A stretch of DNA of 64,000 bases. Origin: AP-15 sp963724435 (GTDB taxonomy: Bacteria; Pseudomonadota; Alphaproteobacteria; ATCC43930; CGMCC-115725). The stretch's first letter is position 1; each line of letters opens with the position of its first letter. A model generated the notes under the pieces. It had not been told where the DNA came from. It was given only the letters and a program-made list of their open reading frames with translations, and did no database searches. The position numbers and the translations under genes are program-made. Shown one piece after another: positions 25,350-34,112 of the stretch. The stretch lies in assembly GCA_963724435.1 (NCBI GenBank), contig CAVRUN010000001.1, positions 1 through 64,000 of the forward strand, read 5' to 3'.

Positions 25350-26540
25350 TCAGCCCTTTGGCAGGCCGAGGACGCGTTCGCCGATGATGTTGCGCTGAAT
25401 CTCGCTGGTGCCGCCGGCGATCGTGTATTGGCGGGCACCGAGTACCCGGTGGTGCCAACGCGCGGCGTCGGGCACGGCCTCGGTCGGTGCGTCGACGGTG
25501 GCGTAAGGGCCGAGCAAGGTCGATGAGAAATCGGCGATGCGCAAGGCCAGTTCCGAACCAAACAATTTGAGGATCGAGCCTTCGGGACCCGGCGGCTCGC
25601 CGCGCAGCCGACGGGTCAACCCGCGTAATCGCGTCACTTGCAGCGCCTTGACGTCGATCATCAGCTGGGCCAGCTGCTGGCGAATGTGGCTTTCGTTCCA
25701 GGCCGGCTCCTGCCGGCTCGGGAACTGTCTGGCCAACTCGGCGAGGCGGGCGATTTGCGCCAAGTGGTCGCGCCCGCCGGCCCCGCTGCGCTCGAACATC
25801 AAGGTCGTGATCGTGACTTTCCAGCCTTCGTTGAGCTCGCCGACCAAATTCTCCTTCGGCACCACGACGTCTTCAAAAAACACCTCGTTGAAATGCCGGT
25901 GACCGTTCAGCAGCACCAGCGGCCGCACGGTGATGCCCGGCGTTTTCATATCGACGAGCAGATAGCTGATGCCGTGATGTTTGGGGGCGTCGGGATCGGT
26001 GCGCACCAGCAAAAAGCACCAATCGGCGAAGTGCGCGCCCGAGGTCCACACCTTCTGCCCGTTGACAAGGAAATGGTCGCCGCGATCGACGGCGCGCGTC
26101 CTGAGGCTAGCAAGGTCGCCGCCGGCGCCGGGTTCGGAAAAGCCCTGACACCAGCGCTCCTCGCCGGCGAGGATGCGCGGCAGATGGCGCTTTTTCTGCG
26201 CCTCGGTGCCGCATTGGATCAGCGTCGGACCCAAGAGGTTGATGGCGCTAGCCCCCGGCAGGATCGGGGCGCGGGCGCGGAAATACTCCTCGTCGAAAAT
26301 CACCTGCTGCATAAAGCTGGCGCCGCGCCCGCCATATTCTTTCGGCCAGGAAATCCCGACCCAGCCGGCGGCGTGCATCTTTTTCTGCCAGGCGATGCGC
26401 TTTTCCAGGGTGTCGCGGTCGGGGGCGACGCGCTGGTCGGCGGCGTCATCGACCTTGATTTTCTCGGGGAGATTGTCGTCAAGCCACTGCCGGAACTCGG
26501 CGCGGAAAGCGGCATGCTCCGGGGTGTCGGCGAAATCCAT
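25350..26540 (-). CDS. Acyl-CoA dehydrogenase (first of pair)
   Basis: A 396-residue flavoenzyme. DFADTPEHAAFRAEFRQWL starts the N-terminal helical domain; GISWPKEYGGRGASFMQQVIF, RWCQGFSEPGAGGDLASLRT (the FAD-contact WCQGFSEPxAGSD-type motif) and VPKENLVGELNEGWKVTITTL follow, and the C-terminus has YTIAGGTSEIQRNIIGERVLGLP. It is a typical large subunit of the paired type. ATG 26540 is preferred over 26555 because GAGGAAGG precedes it. It heads the minus-strand operon with the second dehydrogenase and two membrane proteins. The substrate is probably a CoA ester of a cyclic or branched compound, by analogy with other paired ACADs, but this is inference. Confidence 0.85.
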   Translation of the reverse strand: MDFADTPEHAAFRAEFRQWLDDNLPEKIKVDDAADQRVAPDRDTLEKRIAWQKKMHAAGWVGISWPKEYGGRGASFMQQVIFDEEYFRARAPILPGASAINLLGPTLIQCGTEAQKKRHLPRILAGEERWCQGFSEPGAGGDLASLRTRAVDRGDHFLVNGQKVWTSGAHFADWCFLLVRTDPDAPKHHGISYLLVDMKTPGITVRPLVLLNGHRHFNEVFFEDVVVPKENLVGELNEGWKVTITTLMFERSGAGGRDHLAQIARLAELARQFPSRQEPAWNESHIRQQLAQLMIDVKALQVTRLRGLTRRLRGEPPGPEGSILKLFGSELALRIADFSSTLLGPYATVDAPTEAVPDAARWHHRVLGARQYTIAGGTSEIQRNIIGERVLGLPKG

Positions 26541-26724
26541 CGCTGCCTTCCTCATCGGCCTTTGCTGGCGCAGGGAAGGCTAGGCCGAGCTTAGCCCGGT
26601 CGCAAGCACAGCGCAAACCGAGAGGAGCCGAATGCGGTGCAATCTGCCGATCGGTTATGGTCTCCGGATTGGCGAAGCTCGCCCCGGCTCCGGCCTTGCC
26701 AGCCAAGAGCCGGGCCGGTTTCGG

Positions 26725-28110
26725 TCAGGCCTGGGCGATCGGATAATTGGCGAGGATCGTGTCGATCCGCTTGAAAGCCTTCTCGGTCGCGGCCTGTGGG
26801 GTCATTCCGTTGCGGATCACGTCGGCCTCGGCCTGGCCCCAGATCTGCTCGGCATTGACGACGCCAAACCCCGGGTTGAAAACGTGGAATGCCGGAATTG
26901 TCGGCTCCATCAACCCCTCCCGCACGTAAACCGGCCGATGCGGGTCCTTCGGGTCGAGCCAGAACGGATCGTTTTTGACGAGTTCCGGCATCGCCGGCAA
27001 CCACCGGCCTAATCCCTCTTTCAGATAGGCGTCGGTGACCTTCGGCTGAATGACGTAGGTCAAAAACTCCTTAGCAGCTTTGACGTTCTTCGCCCCTTTC
27101 GGGATGAAGCCGCCGAGTGCGGCGAGCACCGCTGGAACTGGCTTGCCGGCGTTGTCCTGCGGCAGACCCTCCGTGACGATTTCGTTATAGGCTTCTTTGT
27201 CGTGATACAGCGCCACTTCGGTCGAGATCGTGCCGTCGAAATCCATGACGATTTCTTTAGCGTGGAAGGCGTTGTTGTCGTCGGCGTCGTTCCAGTCCAG
27301 AACACCCGGCGGCGCGTCGCCAGCCTTATAGTAATTGGTCATAAAGGTCAGCGCCTTGGTGACTGCATCCTTGACCTGCGGATCGTCGAGGTGTCCTTTG
27401 CCATCGGCGCTCACCATGTTTTTGCCGCCGTTGGCGATCAAGAAGGCGTAGAATAAATTGTTACCGTCGGCGGGTCCGGTCGTTGTCAGTTGCAGCCCGC
27501 AGGCGTAGACGCTGCGGTGGCCTTTCGTTCGCAGAGCCTTCTGCACCGGCTTGAAGAAATCGAAATAGGCATCCCAGGTTTTAGGCGCGTCTGAAATCTT
27601 GTAACCCGCCTCCTCGACCAGGTTTGCCCAGACATGGAACGGCACCACGGTGGTCTTGTATGGAACCTGGTAAAATCCACGCTCTTTTTTGACGTTGTTG
27701 TAAAATCGGGATGCAAGTAATGCGTTGGGAAGATATGACGACTTTTGTGTATCAACGACGTCGCTGACCTCGACGATTTTGTCCTCCCAAGAATTTTGCG
27801 GCAGGATCGTAGCATCGGCGGCATCGTAGGAGATGACGTCCGGAACGTCTCCGGTCGTCAATGCCGAGATGACTTTTTGGCCAAGCGGGCCAAACGGCAC
27901 AATGGTGTATTCGACCGTGTTGCCGCTCGTCTTCTCGTAATCCGCCACCATTTTCTTGAAGCCCGCGTCCTCCTCCGGGATGAACCCTTGCGTCCACCAT
28001 GCGGTAATAGTCGTCGCTGCGGCGTTGGCGATATAGGGCCGCACCAATGCTCCGGCCGCCAGCACTCCCGCTGAGGCGCGCAACAGCGAACGCCTGCTCA
28101 ATCTTTCCAT
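26725..28110 (-). CDS. ABC-type extracellular solute-binding protein, Tat-exported
   Basis: A 461-residue family 1 solute-binding protein. LSRRSLLRASAGVLAAGALVRP is a twin-arginine signal with its hydrophobic stretch and cleavage near ANAA. The mature part starts TTITAWWTQGFIPEEDAGF, with YEKTSGNTVEYTIVPFGPLGQK and TGDVPDVISYDAADA, as in sugar and glycerol-phosphate binders, and ends QAATEKAFKRIDTILANY. Such proteins capture a sugar or oligosaccharide in the periplasm and deliver it to an ABC permease. No permease or ATPase gene is adjacent on either side, so it is an orphan. The ATG at 28110 follows GGGAGG. It is divergent from the BNR-repeat gene, with about 280 bp holding both promoters. 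Confidence 0.85.
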   Translation of the reverse strand: MERLSRRSLLRASAGVLAAGALVRPYIANAAATTITAWWTQGFIPEEDAGFKKMVADYEKTSGNTVEYTIVPFGPLGQKVISALTTGDVPDVISYDAADATILPQNSWEDKIVEVSDVVDTQKSSYLPNALLASRFYNNVKKERGFYQVPYKTTVVPFHVWANLVEEAGYKISDAPKTWDAYFDFFKPVQKALRTKGHRSVYACGLQLTTTGPADGNNLFYAFLIANGGKNMVSADGKGHLDDPQVKDAVTKALTFMTNYYKAGDAPPGVLDWNDADDNNAFHAKEIVMDFDGTISTEVALYHDKEAYNEIVTEGLPQDNAGKPVPAVLAALGGFIPKGAKNVKAAKEFLTYVIQPKVTDAYLKEGLGRWLPAMPELVKNDPFWLDPKDPHRPVYVREGLMEPTIPAFHVFNPGFGVVNAEQIWGQAEADVIRNGMTPQAATEKAFKRIDTILANYPIAQA

Positions 28111-28392
28111 CTTGCACCTCCCTATTCTGGTTGCCCGGTTCGCTTCGAGCGAAGGCGAGCGTCACGCAATCAACTGAGCTGATTGCTGATCGTTCCTTTG
28201 TTTGGCGGCAAACGCTCTAGAGGTTCCCGTATCTCGCGGGGCGGGACGGAAGCAGGACCAAGCACGAAATGGCCAGCGCGCTGCTGCCGTGGAACTCTTC
28301 TCGGGTGCCAAAACAAGGGACAGCTAAAGTTTTTCCCGTAGCCCGCAGCGGCAGCGTATGATCCACGCGGGACTCATCCGAGGGAGGAGATT

Positions 28393-29439
28393 ATGGCGGC
28401 AACCAATGTTTATGCCGGTGCAGCGGCGACGATGGGCGGGACGATGGGCGGTGTCTTCCGCCAGACCGTAGGAAACGGCGGCTGGCAGCGCCTGACCAAT
28501 GGACTACCCGAGGGCGCTGAGGCGCACGCGATCACCGTTCACCCCGACCATCCCGATACAGTCTATATCGGCACCACCAAGGGCGCCTTTCGCAGCACCA
28601 ATCGCGGCGACACCTGGCAACGGCTGAACCTGCCCGGCGAGGCCGACATCTGGTCGATCTGCATTCACCCGACAAACCCGAACGTCGTCTATGCCGGCGC
28701 CACCCCGCCCGCGGTCTATCGCAGCGACGATGGCGGGACCACCTGGCGCAAAACCGCCGATCCAGGCCTGCCGGACCGCGTCATTATGGCTTTCGCCTGC
28801 CGCGTCATGCGGCTCGATGTCGACCCGAACTCGCCCGACGATGTCTATGCGACGCTCGAAGCCAACGGGGCGATGCGCAGCCGCAACCGCGGCGAGAGCT
28901 GGGAGGATTGCACCGCCGATCTGATCAGGTTTTGCGAGCAGCCGAAATATCGCAGCCGCATCGGCAGCCAGACCGAAATCGAGGGCATGCTCGACGGCCA
29001 TGCGCTGGCGTGCAGTGCTGCCGCCCCCGGCACCGTGTTCCTTGCCAACCGCATGGGCTTGTTCCGCAGCAACGACCGCGGCCAGAGCTGGCAGGATATG
29101 GAGATCAATCGGTTTTCGCCGTTGACCTATGGCCGCGACGTGCGGGTCTCGCCGCACGATCCAAAGGTGCTTTATGCCGCGCTTTCGCCCGCGGCGCGCA
29201 GCACCGATGGCGCGATTTATCGCAGTGACGATGTCGGCCAGACCTGGAGGCGCTTTGACCACGGCATCAAGGCCGAGGCGACGATGATGGGGGTGACGGT
29301 CCATCCCAACGACCCAAACCAGGTATACGGCGTCTCACGCTTTGGCCAAGTATTCGGCACCCAGGATGGCGGCAAGAGCTGGAGCGAGACGCGGCTGCCC
29401 GAAGGTGTCCGCGATGTTTACGCCGTGGCCTGCGGGTAA
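28393..29439 (+). CDS. BNR/VPS10-type beta-propeller (sialidase-like) protein
   Basis: A 348-residue protein made of repeated beta-propeller blades. Each repeat ends in a BNR-like Asp/Arg-box, seen in STNRGDTWQRL, SDDGGTTWRK, SRNRGESWEDC, SNDRGQSWQDM, SDDVGQTWRRF and TQDGGKSWSET. HPDHPDTVYIGT and HPTNPNVVYAGA show the blade strand before each turn. This matches VPS10/sortilin-like and exo-sialidase-like propellers; no catalytic Arg triad of sialidases is evident, so it is probably a binding or structural protein. There is no signal peptide. The ATG at 28393 follows GAGGGAGGAG. A hairpin repeat after the stop (29505-29530) may end its transcript. Confidence 0.8.
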   Translation: MAATNVYAGAAATMGGTMGGVFRQTVGNGGWQRLTNGLPEGAEAHAITVHPDHPDTVYIGTTKGAFRSTNRGDTWQRLNLPGEADIWSICIHPTNPNVVYAGATPPAVYRSDDGGTTWRKTADPGLPDRVIMAFACRVMRLDVDPNSPDDVYATLEANGAMRSRNRGESWEDCTADLIRFCEQPKYRSRIGSQTEIEGMLDGHALACSAAAPGTVFLANRMGLFRSNDRGQSWQDMEINRFSPLTYGRDVRVSPHDPKVLYAALSPAARSTDGAIYRSDDVGQTWRRFDHGIKAEATMMGVTVHPNDPNQVYGVSRFGQVFGTQDGGKSWSETRLPEGVRDVYAVACG

Positions 29440-29504
29440 GGAGCGATCAAAGGTCTCTCCCTCACTCCCGCTTCGGCGAGGTTAAAGAAGACCCCTCGCC
29501 CATT

Positions 29505-29530
29505 CCCTCTCGCCGCAAGCGGGGAGAGGG
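29505..29530. repeat. Intergenic hairpin, repeat- or terminator-like
   Basis: CCCTCTCGCCGC followed by AA and GCGGGGAGAGGG forms a near-perfect hairpin with one G-G mismatch. The flanking text resembles the dispersed GGGGAGAGGG mosaic elements of alphaproteobacterial genomes. It lies in the 118-bp gap between the BNR gene and the aldolase gene, so it may act as a terminator or as a repeat. Confidence 0.6.
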
Positions 29531-29557
29531 CCGGGGTTAGGGGCAACGGAGGTGCCT

Positions 29558-30352
29558 ATGCCCGAAGAAGCTCGCAATCTGACAAAGCAAAAACTCGCGG
29601 CTAGCGAGCTTGTGCTCTGCATGAATTTGCGGCTGGCGCGCAGTGTCGATATCGCGATGGTCGCCAAGGCCGGCGGCTACGACGCGCTCTATGTCGACAT
29701 GCAGCACGCCCCTTATTCGATCGACACCACCGCGACGATCTGCGCCGCCGCGCTCGGCATCGGCATCACGCCGCTGGTGCGGGTCCCCAGCCATGACGGA
29801 CACTGGATGAGCCGAGTGCTCGACGGCGGGGCGCAAGGGGTGATCGTTCCGGACGTCGAGGACCGCGCGCAGGCCGAGGCGGTGGTGCGCCATTGCCGGT
29901 TTCCGCCGGTGGGCCGGCGCTCGGTCATGGGGCTGGGACCAGCGCTCGGCTATCGCGCTGTGCCATTGGGCGAGCTTAGTGAGCGGCTCAACGCCGACAC
30001 CGTGCTGATCGTGATGCTCGAGACCGCCCGAGGCATCGACAATGCCGAGGCGATCGCCGCGGTGCCGGGGATCGACGTGCTGCTGATCGGCTCGGGCGAT
30101 CTGACGAGCGATTACGGCATCCCGGGCCAGGTTGATCACCCGCGGCTGCGCGAGGCCTATGAGCGTGTGGCGCAGGCCTGCCATAATCACGGCAAGGTGC
30201 TGGGGGTCGGCGGCATCCGCCACAATGTCCAATTGCAAGGCGAGTTGGTTCGGCTCGGCGCGCGCTTTGTGATCGCCGGGACCGACGTAAATTACGTGCT
30301 CGCGGGTGCGCGCCAGGATACCACGGCGTTGCGTGCGATACCGCTCGGGTAA
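29558..30352 (+). CDS. HpcH/HpaI aldolase / citrate lyase-like family protein
   Basis: A 264-residue TIM-barrel enzyme. GGYDALYVDMQHAPYSID, TPLVRVPSHDG, LDGGAQGVIVPDVEDRAQAEAVV, VLIVMLETARGIDN and DVLLIGSGDLTSDYGIPG are the standard blocks of class II pyruvate aldolases (HpaI, GarL); the Glu of MLET and the Asp of SGDL bind the divalent metal, and MQHAP carries the catalytic His. It is likely to cleave or form 4-hydroxy-2-oxo acids. The ATG at 29558 is preferred to GTG 29552, as CGGAGG lies 6 bp before. Its stop is 2 bp before the AlkB-like start, so the two are coupled. Confidence 0.85.
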   Translation: MPEEARNLTKQKLAASELVLCMNLRLARSVDIAMVAKAGGYDALYVDMQHAPYSIDTTATICAAALGIGITPLVRVPSHDGHWMSRVLDGGAQGVIVPDVEDRAQAEAVVRHCRFPPVGRRSVMGLGPALGYRAVPLGELSERLNADTVLIVMLETARGIDNAEAIAAVPGIDVLLIGSGDLTSDYGIPGQVDHPRLREAYERVAQACHNHGKVLGVGGIRHNVQLQGELVRLGARFVIAGTDVNYVLAGARQDTTALRAIPLG

Positions 30353-30354
30353 CG

Positions 30355-31020
30355 ATGGGTGGCTCGGCGGCGATTGGTGACCTGTTCGAGGCTGCCCGCC
30401 TGAGCGACGGTCGCGAGCGGTTGGGCGACGGGGCCTTGCTGCTGCGCGGGTTTGCGCACGACCAAACAGCAGACGTGGTTGCCGCCGTTGATCAGGTCGC
30501 CGCTATTTCACCGTTTCGCCACATGGTCACGCCGGGCGGGTTCCGTATGTCGGTGGCGATGACGAGTTGTGGCGATGTCGGCTGGATCACCGATCGCAGC
30601 GGCTATCGCTATTCGCGGCAAGATCCGGTGACGGGACAACCATGGCCACCAATGCCGGCGATGTTTCGGGCGCTGGCGGTGCGCGCCGCCGCGACGGCCG
30701 GTTTTGGCGGCTTTGCGCCCGACGCTTGTCTAATCAACCGTTACGAACCGGAAACCAAGCTTTCGCTGCACCGCGACGAGGACGAGCGCGACCTCGCAGC
30801 CCCGGTCGTGTCGGTATCGCTTGGATTACCGGCGATCTTTTTGTGGGGTGGCCTCAGCCGCAAAGATCGGGCGTCGCGCATAAGGCTGGAGAGCGGCGAT
30901 GTCGTCGTGTGGGGCGGGCCCTCGCGTCTCGTCTATCACGGCGTAACACCCCTCGCCGAGGGCGAGCATCCGCTGACCGGGCATAGCCGGATCAATCTGA
31001 CGTTCCGCAAGGCGCTTTGA
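30355..31020 (+). CDS. alkB: AlkB-type alkylated nucleic acid dioxygenase
   Basis: A 221-residue protein close to E. coli AlkB. GFRMSVAMTSCGDVGWITDR is the nucleotide-recognition lid; LSLHRDEDERD holds the HxD iron ligands; RLVYHGVTPL gives the distal His; and SRINLTFRKAL near the end is the RxNxTFR motif that binds 2-oxoglutarate. The enzyme repairs 1-methyladenine and 3-methylcytosine in DNA and RNA by oxidative demethylation. No adaptive-response regulator (Ada) or 3-methyladenine glycosylase is adjacent; instead it follows the HpcH/HpaI aldolase by 2 bp, so it may be co-translated with a metabolic enzyme. The stop at 31020 converges with the cyclase gene at 31034. Confidence 0.9.
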   Translation: MGGSAAIGDLFEAARLSDGRERLGDGALLLRGFAHDQTADVVAAVDQVAAISPFRHMVTPGGFRMSVAMTSCGDVGWITDRSGYRYSRQDPVTGQPWPPMPAMFRALAVRAAATAGFGGFAPDACLINRYEPETKLSLHRDEDERDLAAPVVSVSLGLPAIFLWGGLSRKDRASRIRLESGDVVVWGGPSRLVYHGVTPLAEGEHPLTGHSRINLTFRKAL

Positions 31021-31033
31021 CGTTACGATGTTT

Positions 31034-32128
31034 CTAGGCCGCTGGCTGCGCGTTGCGGCGATCTCGTGAAAGCCAGCGGCTCCGAACCGAAGTCTTGACC
31101 GTACCGGAGTCGCGATACTCGAAGATCGGGATTTCGCTGGTGATACCCTTGACCTTTTCGGAGCCGATCGGGCGGAGATGGCCGGCGGCGCCCGCCAGCA
31201 CCTGGGCCACGTCACCGGAAATCGCACAAGCGACGCCATGCGCCTTTGCCGCCTCCTCCATACGCGAGGCGATGTTGATCGTGCTGCCGTAGATCCCGAT
31301 CGATCGCTTGGTGTCACCCTGCTCGCTGACCACGACATCGCCACCGTGGACACCGATGCGAAACGTCGGGACCACGCCGAATTGCGCGGTATAGCTGCCC
31401 TGTTCTCGCTTGACGGCAGCGAAAACCGCGTCGAGCGCTCTTAATATCTTGTCGTTGCGCACCGCTTCGCGCCAATCCCAGATCGCAATCAGCCCGTCGC
31501 CCTTGTAAAGATAAATCTCGCCGCCGTAATCGGTGATCGGTTTCGAAATGTCGAACAGAAATTTGCCAACTAAAGATTTTATTTTGAGCGCGCCAAGATG
31601 TTCGGCAAGCGCCGTCGAATCATTAATGTCGATGAATACTAGCACCTTTTGTTGGACGACCGGGCGGTGATAGGTACCGATCATCAAATGAAACAGGGTC
31701 TCGATACCGATAAAATGCACCGCCCGCATGACCACGATCCCGATGACCGAAAACGCAATCACGACGGGCAGAATAAAGGGCAGCCGACCATAGGGGACGG
31801 GAGTCGGATATATCGGGTGTAGGATTGCATGCGAAATATTGAGGGCGATCACGAACAGGATCGCGACGACTGCAGTGTAAATCGCGATCGACAAGAGCGG
31901 ATGCATGTTGCGGAGCCAACGGCCGCGCAGGCTTTGGACATAGAATTGCTCGAACAGCCCCACTCCGGTGCCGACCAGAATCGCGTTCATCACGCCGAGG
32001 GCGGGAGGCCGGCCCTGAGCCAGCGTCGTCAGCCCGGCAAGCAGGGCAAAAATTACGACCGCCAGCAGGATGGAGAGCAATTTCCGGCGGGTCGAAATCG
32101 ATATTTGGCTGAAATCGAGGAGTTTCAT
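31034..32128 (-). CDS. Membrane-bound class III adenylate/guanylate cyclase
   Basis: A 364-residue protein with four N-terminal membrane helices (LLSILLAVVIFALLAGLTTL, LGVMNAILVGTGVGLFEQF, LLSIAIYTAVVAILFVIALN, ILPVVIAFSVIGIVVMRAV), then a class III nucleotidyl cyclase domain from about residue 180. VFIDINDSTALAEHLG contains the first metal-binding Asp, GGEIYLYKGDGLIAIWDW the second, and YGSTINIASRMEEAAKAHG the transition-state Asn/Arg helix. It should make cAMP (or cGMP) in the cytoplasm in response to a membrane signal. Alphaproteobacteria carry many such cyclases. It converges with alkB and is divergent from a VOC gene across 170 bp. The signal is unknown, as the sensor part is only the membrane region. 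Confidence 0.85.
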   Translation of the reverse strand: MKLLDFSQISISTRRKLLSILLAVVIFALLAGLTTLAQGRPPALGVMNAILVGTGVGLFEQFYVQSLRGRWLRNMHPLLSIAIYTAVVAILFVIALNISHAILHPIYPTPVPYGRLPFILPVVIAFSVIGIVVMRAVHFIGIETLFHLMIGTYHRPVVQQKVLVFIDINDSTALAEHLGALKIKSLVGKFLFDISKPITDYGGEIYLYKGDGLIAIWDWREAVRNDKILRALDAVFAAVKREQGSYTAQFGVVPTFRIGVHGGDVVVSEQGDTKRSIGIYGSTINIASRMEEAAKAHGVACAISGDVAQVLAGAAGHLRPIGSEKVKGITSEIPIFEYRDSGTVKTSVRSRWLSRDRRNAQPAA

Positions 32129-32297
32129 CAGCAGGCCAAAATCGGGCGGAGGTATTGTTCTAGGGCGTCTCGATCCGGAAATTGTCGATCGGCCCGGTGG
32201 TATCTTGGGCCGGCCGGCGACTTTTCGATCTTAGTACCTTCTGAAGCAACGCCTGAGCCGATATTTTTGATGCCGTTCAAATCGGCCGAGTAGAGCC

Positions 32298-33179
32298 ATG
32301 TCCGCGCAACTCCCCGCAGAAGCCGAAATCTTTCTTGATCATGTCGCGCATTTCGTACCGGCAATGCCCGCCGCCGCCGAGGCGCTGGAGCGTTGCGGAT
32401 TTCGCCTTACGCCATTCACCGCCCAGACCAACCGAAGCGACGGCGCGACGGCACCAGCCGGCACCGGGAATCGCTGCGCCATGCTCCGGCGCGGCTATGT
32501 CGAGATCCTCGCCGCCACCGAGGACACGCCGCTTGCCCGCCAACTTGAGGAACGTCTTGCAAGACACATTGGCATTCATCTCGCTGCCTTCAGCAGTGCC
32601 GACGCGGCCGGTGAACATCGCCGGTTGGCCGACGCTGGTTTTCCGATCGTGCCGCTGGTCGACATGCGGCGACCGGTCGCGACCGAAAACGGCGAAGAGG
32701 ATGCCCGCTTTACGATCGCTCGGATTATGCCCGGTGCAATGCCCGAAGGCCGAATTCAGTTTCTGACCCATCACACTGAGCACCTAGTCTGGCGCGAGCC
32801 TTATCTCGATCACCCGAATGGGGCACAGGCGCTGACCGCGTTGTGGATTGCCGCTGACGATCCCGACGAGCCGGCACAGCGCTTTGCCCGGTTTACCGGC
32901 CGCGCGGCAGCGCGCGATGGCGCAGTCCTGGCCATCAGGCTCGACCGCGGCTCCCTGCGGTTTGCTTCGCCGCGCTACCTCGAGCACGAATTCGGCATTG
33001 TTCCAGGCCCGCCACTCCCGTATCTGGCGGCCTATGAAATCGAAGTCGCCGCTCTCGATCGCGTCGACAGCGTCGCGCGAGCGGCAGGCATAAGGGTGCG
33101 ACGACTAGCCCAAGCCATCGCGATCACCCTTCCGGCTTCGATCGGCGGAACCATCATATTCCGAGCCCGAGCCGACTGA
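32298..33179 (+). CDS. VOC-superfamily (glyoxalase-3-like) protein
   Basis: A 293-residue protein. FLDHVAHFVPAMPAAAEAL begins a VOC fold; NRCAMLRRGYVEILAA is the conserved strand with Glu; HIGIHLAAFSSADAAG and FLTHHTEHLVWREPYLDHPNG contain the second set of His residues. This is the layout of the Glyoxalase_3 family of VOC proteins, in which a single chain holds both modules. The substrate is unknown; the name glyoxalase reflects fold, not proven activity. The ATG at 32298 lacks a strong ribosome binding site. It is followed 102 bp later by an LLM-class gene on the same strand, with no firm sign of co-transcription. Confidence 0.65.
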   Translation: MSAQLPAEAEIFLDHVAHFVPAMPAAAEALERCGFRLTPFTAQTNRSDGATAPAGTGNRCAMLRRGYVEILAATEDTPLARQLEERLARHIGIHLAAFSSADAAGEHRRLADAGFPIVPLVDMRRPVATENGEEDARFTIARIMPGAMPEGRIQFLTHHTEHLVWREPYLDHPNGAQALTALWIAADDPDEPAQRFARFTGRAAARDGAVLAIRLDRGSLRFASPRYLEHEFGIVPGPPLPYLAAYEIEVAALDRVDSVARAAGIRVRRLAQAIAITLPASIGGTIIFRARAD

Positions 33180-33281
33180 GCTCACTCGCGCATTGACGCG
33201 CTTTCTGATGCCGGGTCTTGGCGGTGCGGTTATTGTAGTCGCACGGCTCGGCGTTGCTGAGAAAACGGGAGACAATTAGGC

Positions 33282-34106
33282 ATGAGATTGAGCGTCGTGA
33301 CGTTTATGCATCCCGGCGCGGAGCCGCGCGGTCAGTCGCTCGAGCGGATTGCAAACTATGCTCGGCGGATCGAAGCCGCTGGGTTCCCCGGAATCTGGGT
33401 GACCGACTCGCTTGGGCGCGGCCGGCCGACGCTGGACCCGCTCGTGGCGCTGGCCGCGCTCGCCTCGGTCGTCAAACGGGTCGAGCTGGGCACCGCCGTT
33501 CTGCAGGTATCGCTTCGCCATCCGGTCGACCTCGCTCATCGGGTGCAATCAGTGCAGGCACTGTCGGGCAACCGGCTGCGGCTCGGTGTCGGCAGCGGCT
33601 CGACTCAGGCGGATTTCGATCTGTTCGGCGCCGACTATGCCCAACGCTTTCGGACTTTGATGAGTTCGCTCGATGTCATGCGGCACACCTGGCGCGGCGA
33701 GCCGGTGAATGGCGGAACATTGACGCCCTGGCCGGGCAGCGAGGGCGGCCCGCCGGTTTTGCTCGGCGCATGGCGCAATCCCCGCTGGATTACTTACGCT
33801 GCCCGGCAGTGCCAGGGTTGGATCGCCTCCGGTCTCTACAGTAGCTGGGAGGATCTCGAAAACGGCATGCGGATCTACCGCGAGGCGGGCGGTGTCAACG
33901 CGGTTCTTGCCAATGTCGTCGTCGACCTCAGCAACCGGCCGGAGCCCGGCAGTCTGGCCGAGCGCGCCAAGGTCTCGCTGGTCTGTGGCCCCGACGAGGC
34001 CCGCCAGCGATTGAAGCGGATCGAGCAGATCGGCTTTGACGAGGTCCTGGCAATCTCGCCCTCCGGTGCACTCGACGAGATCGAGCGGGTCCGCGATTAT
34101 CTGTGA
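33282..34106 (+). CDS. LLM-class flavin/F420-dependent oxidoreductase
   Basis: A 274-residue luciferase-like TIM-barrel protein, shorter than the SsuD-like enzymes. ARRIEAAGFPGIWVTDSLG, LAALASVVKRVELGTAVLQ, HPVDLAHRVQSVQALSGNRL and LGVGSGSTQADFDLFGADY follow the family order; the last is the region that contacts the cofactor phosphate. PPVLLGAWRNPRWITYAARQ and LVCGPDEARQRLKRIEQIGF close the barrel. Whether it uses FMN or F420 cannot be decided by eye. The start at ATG 33282 follows GGGAGA. It is a single gene, 7 bp from a convergent thioesterase gene. Confidence 0.75.
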   Translation: MRLSVVTFMHPGAEPRGQSLERIANYARRIEAAGFPGIWVTDSLGRGRPTLDPLVALAALASVVKRVELGTAVLQVSLRHPVDLAHRVQSVQALSGNRLRLGVGSGSTQADFDLFGADYAQRFRTLMSSLDVMRHTWRGEPVNGGTLTPWPGSEGGPPVLLGAWRNPRWITYAARQCQGWIASGLYSSWEDLENGMRIYREAGGVNAVLANVVVDLSNRPEPGSLAERAKVSLVCGPDEARQRLKRIEQIGFDEVLAISPSGALDEIERVRDYL

Positions 34107-34112
34107 GGAACC

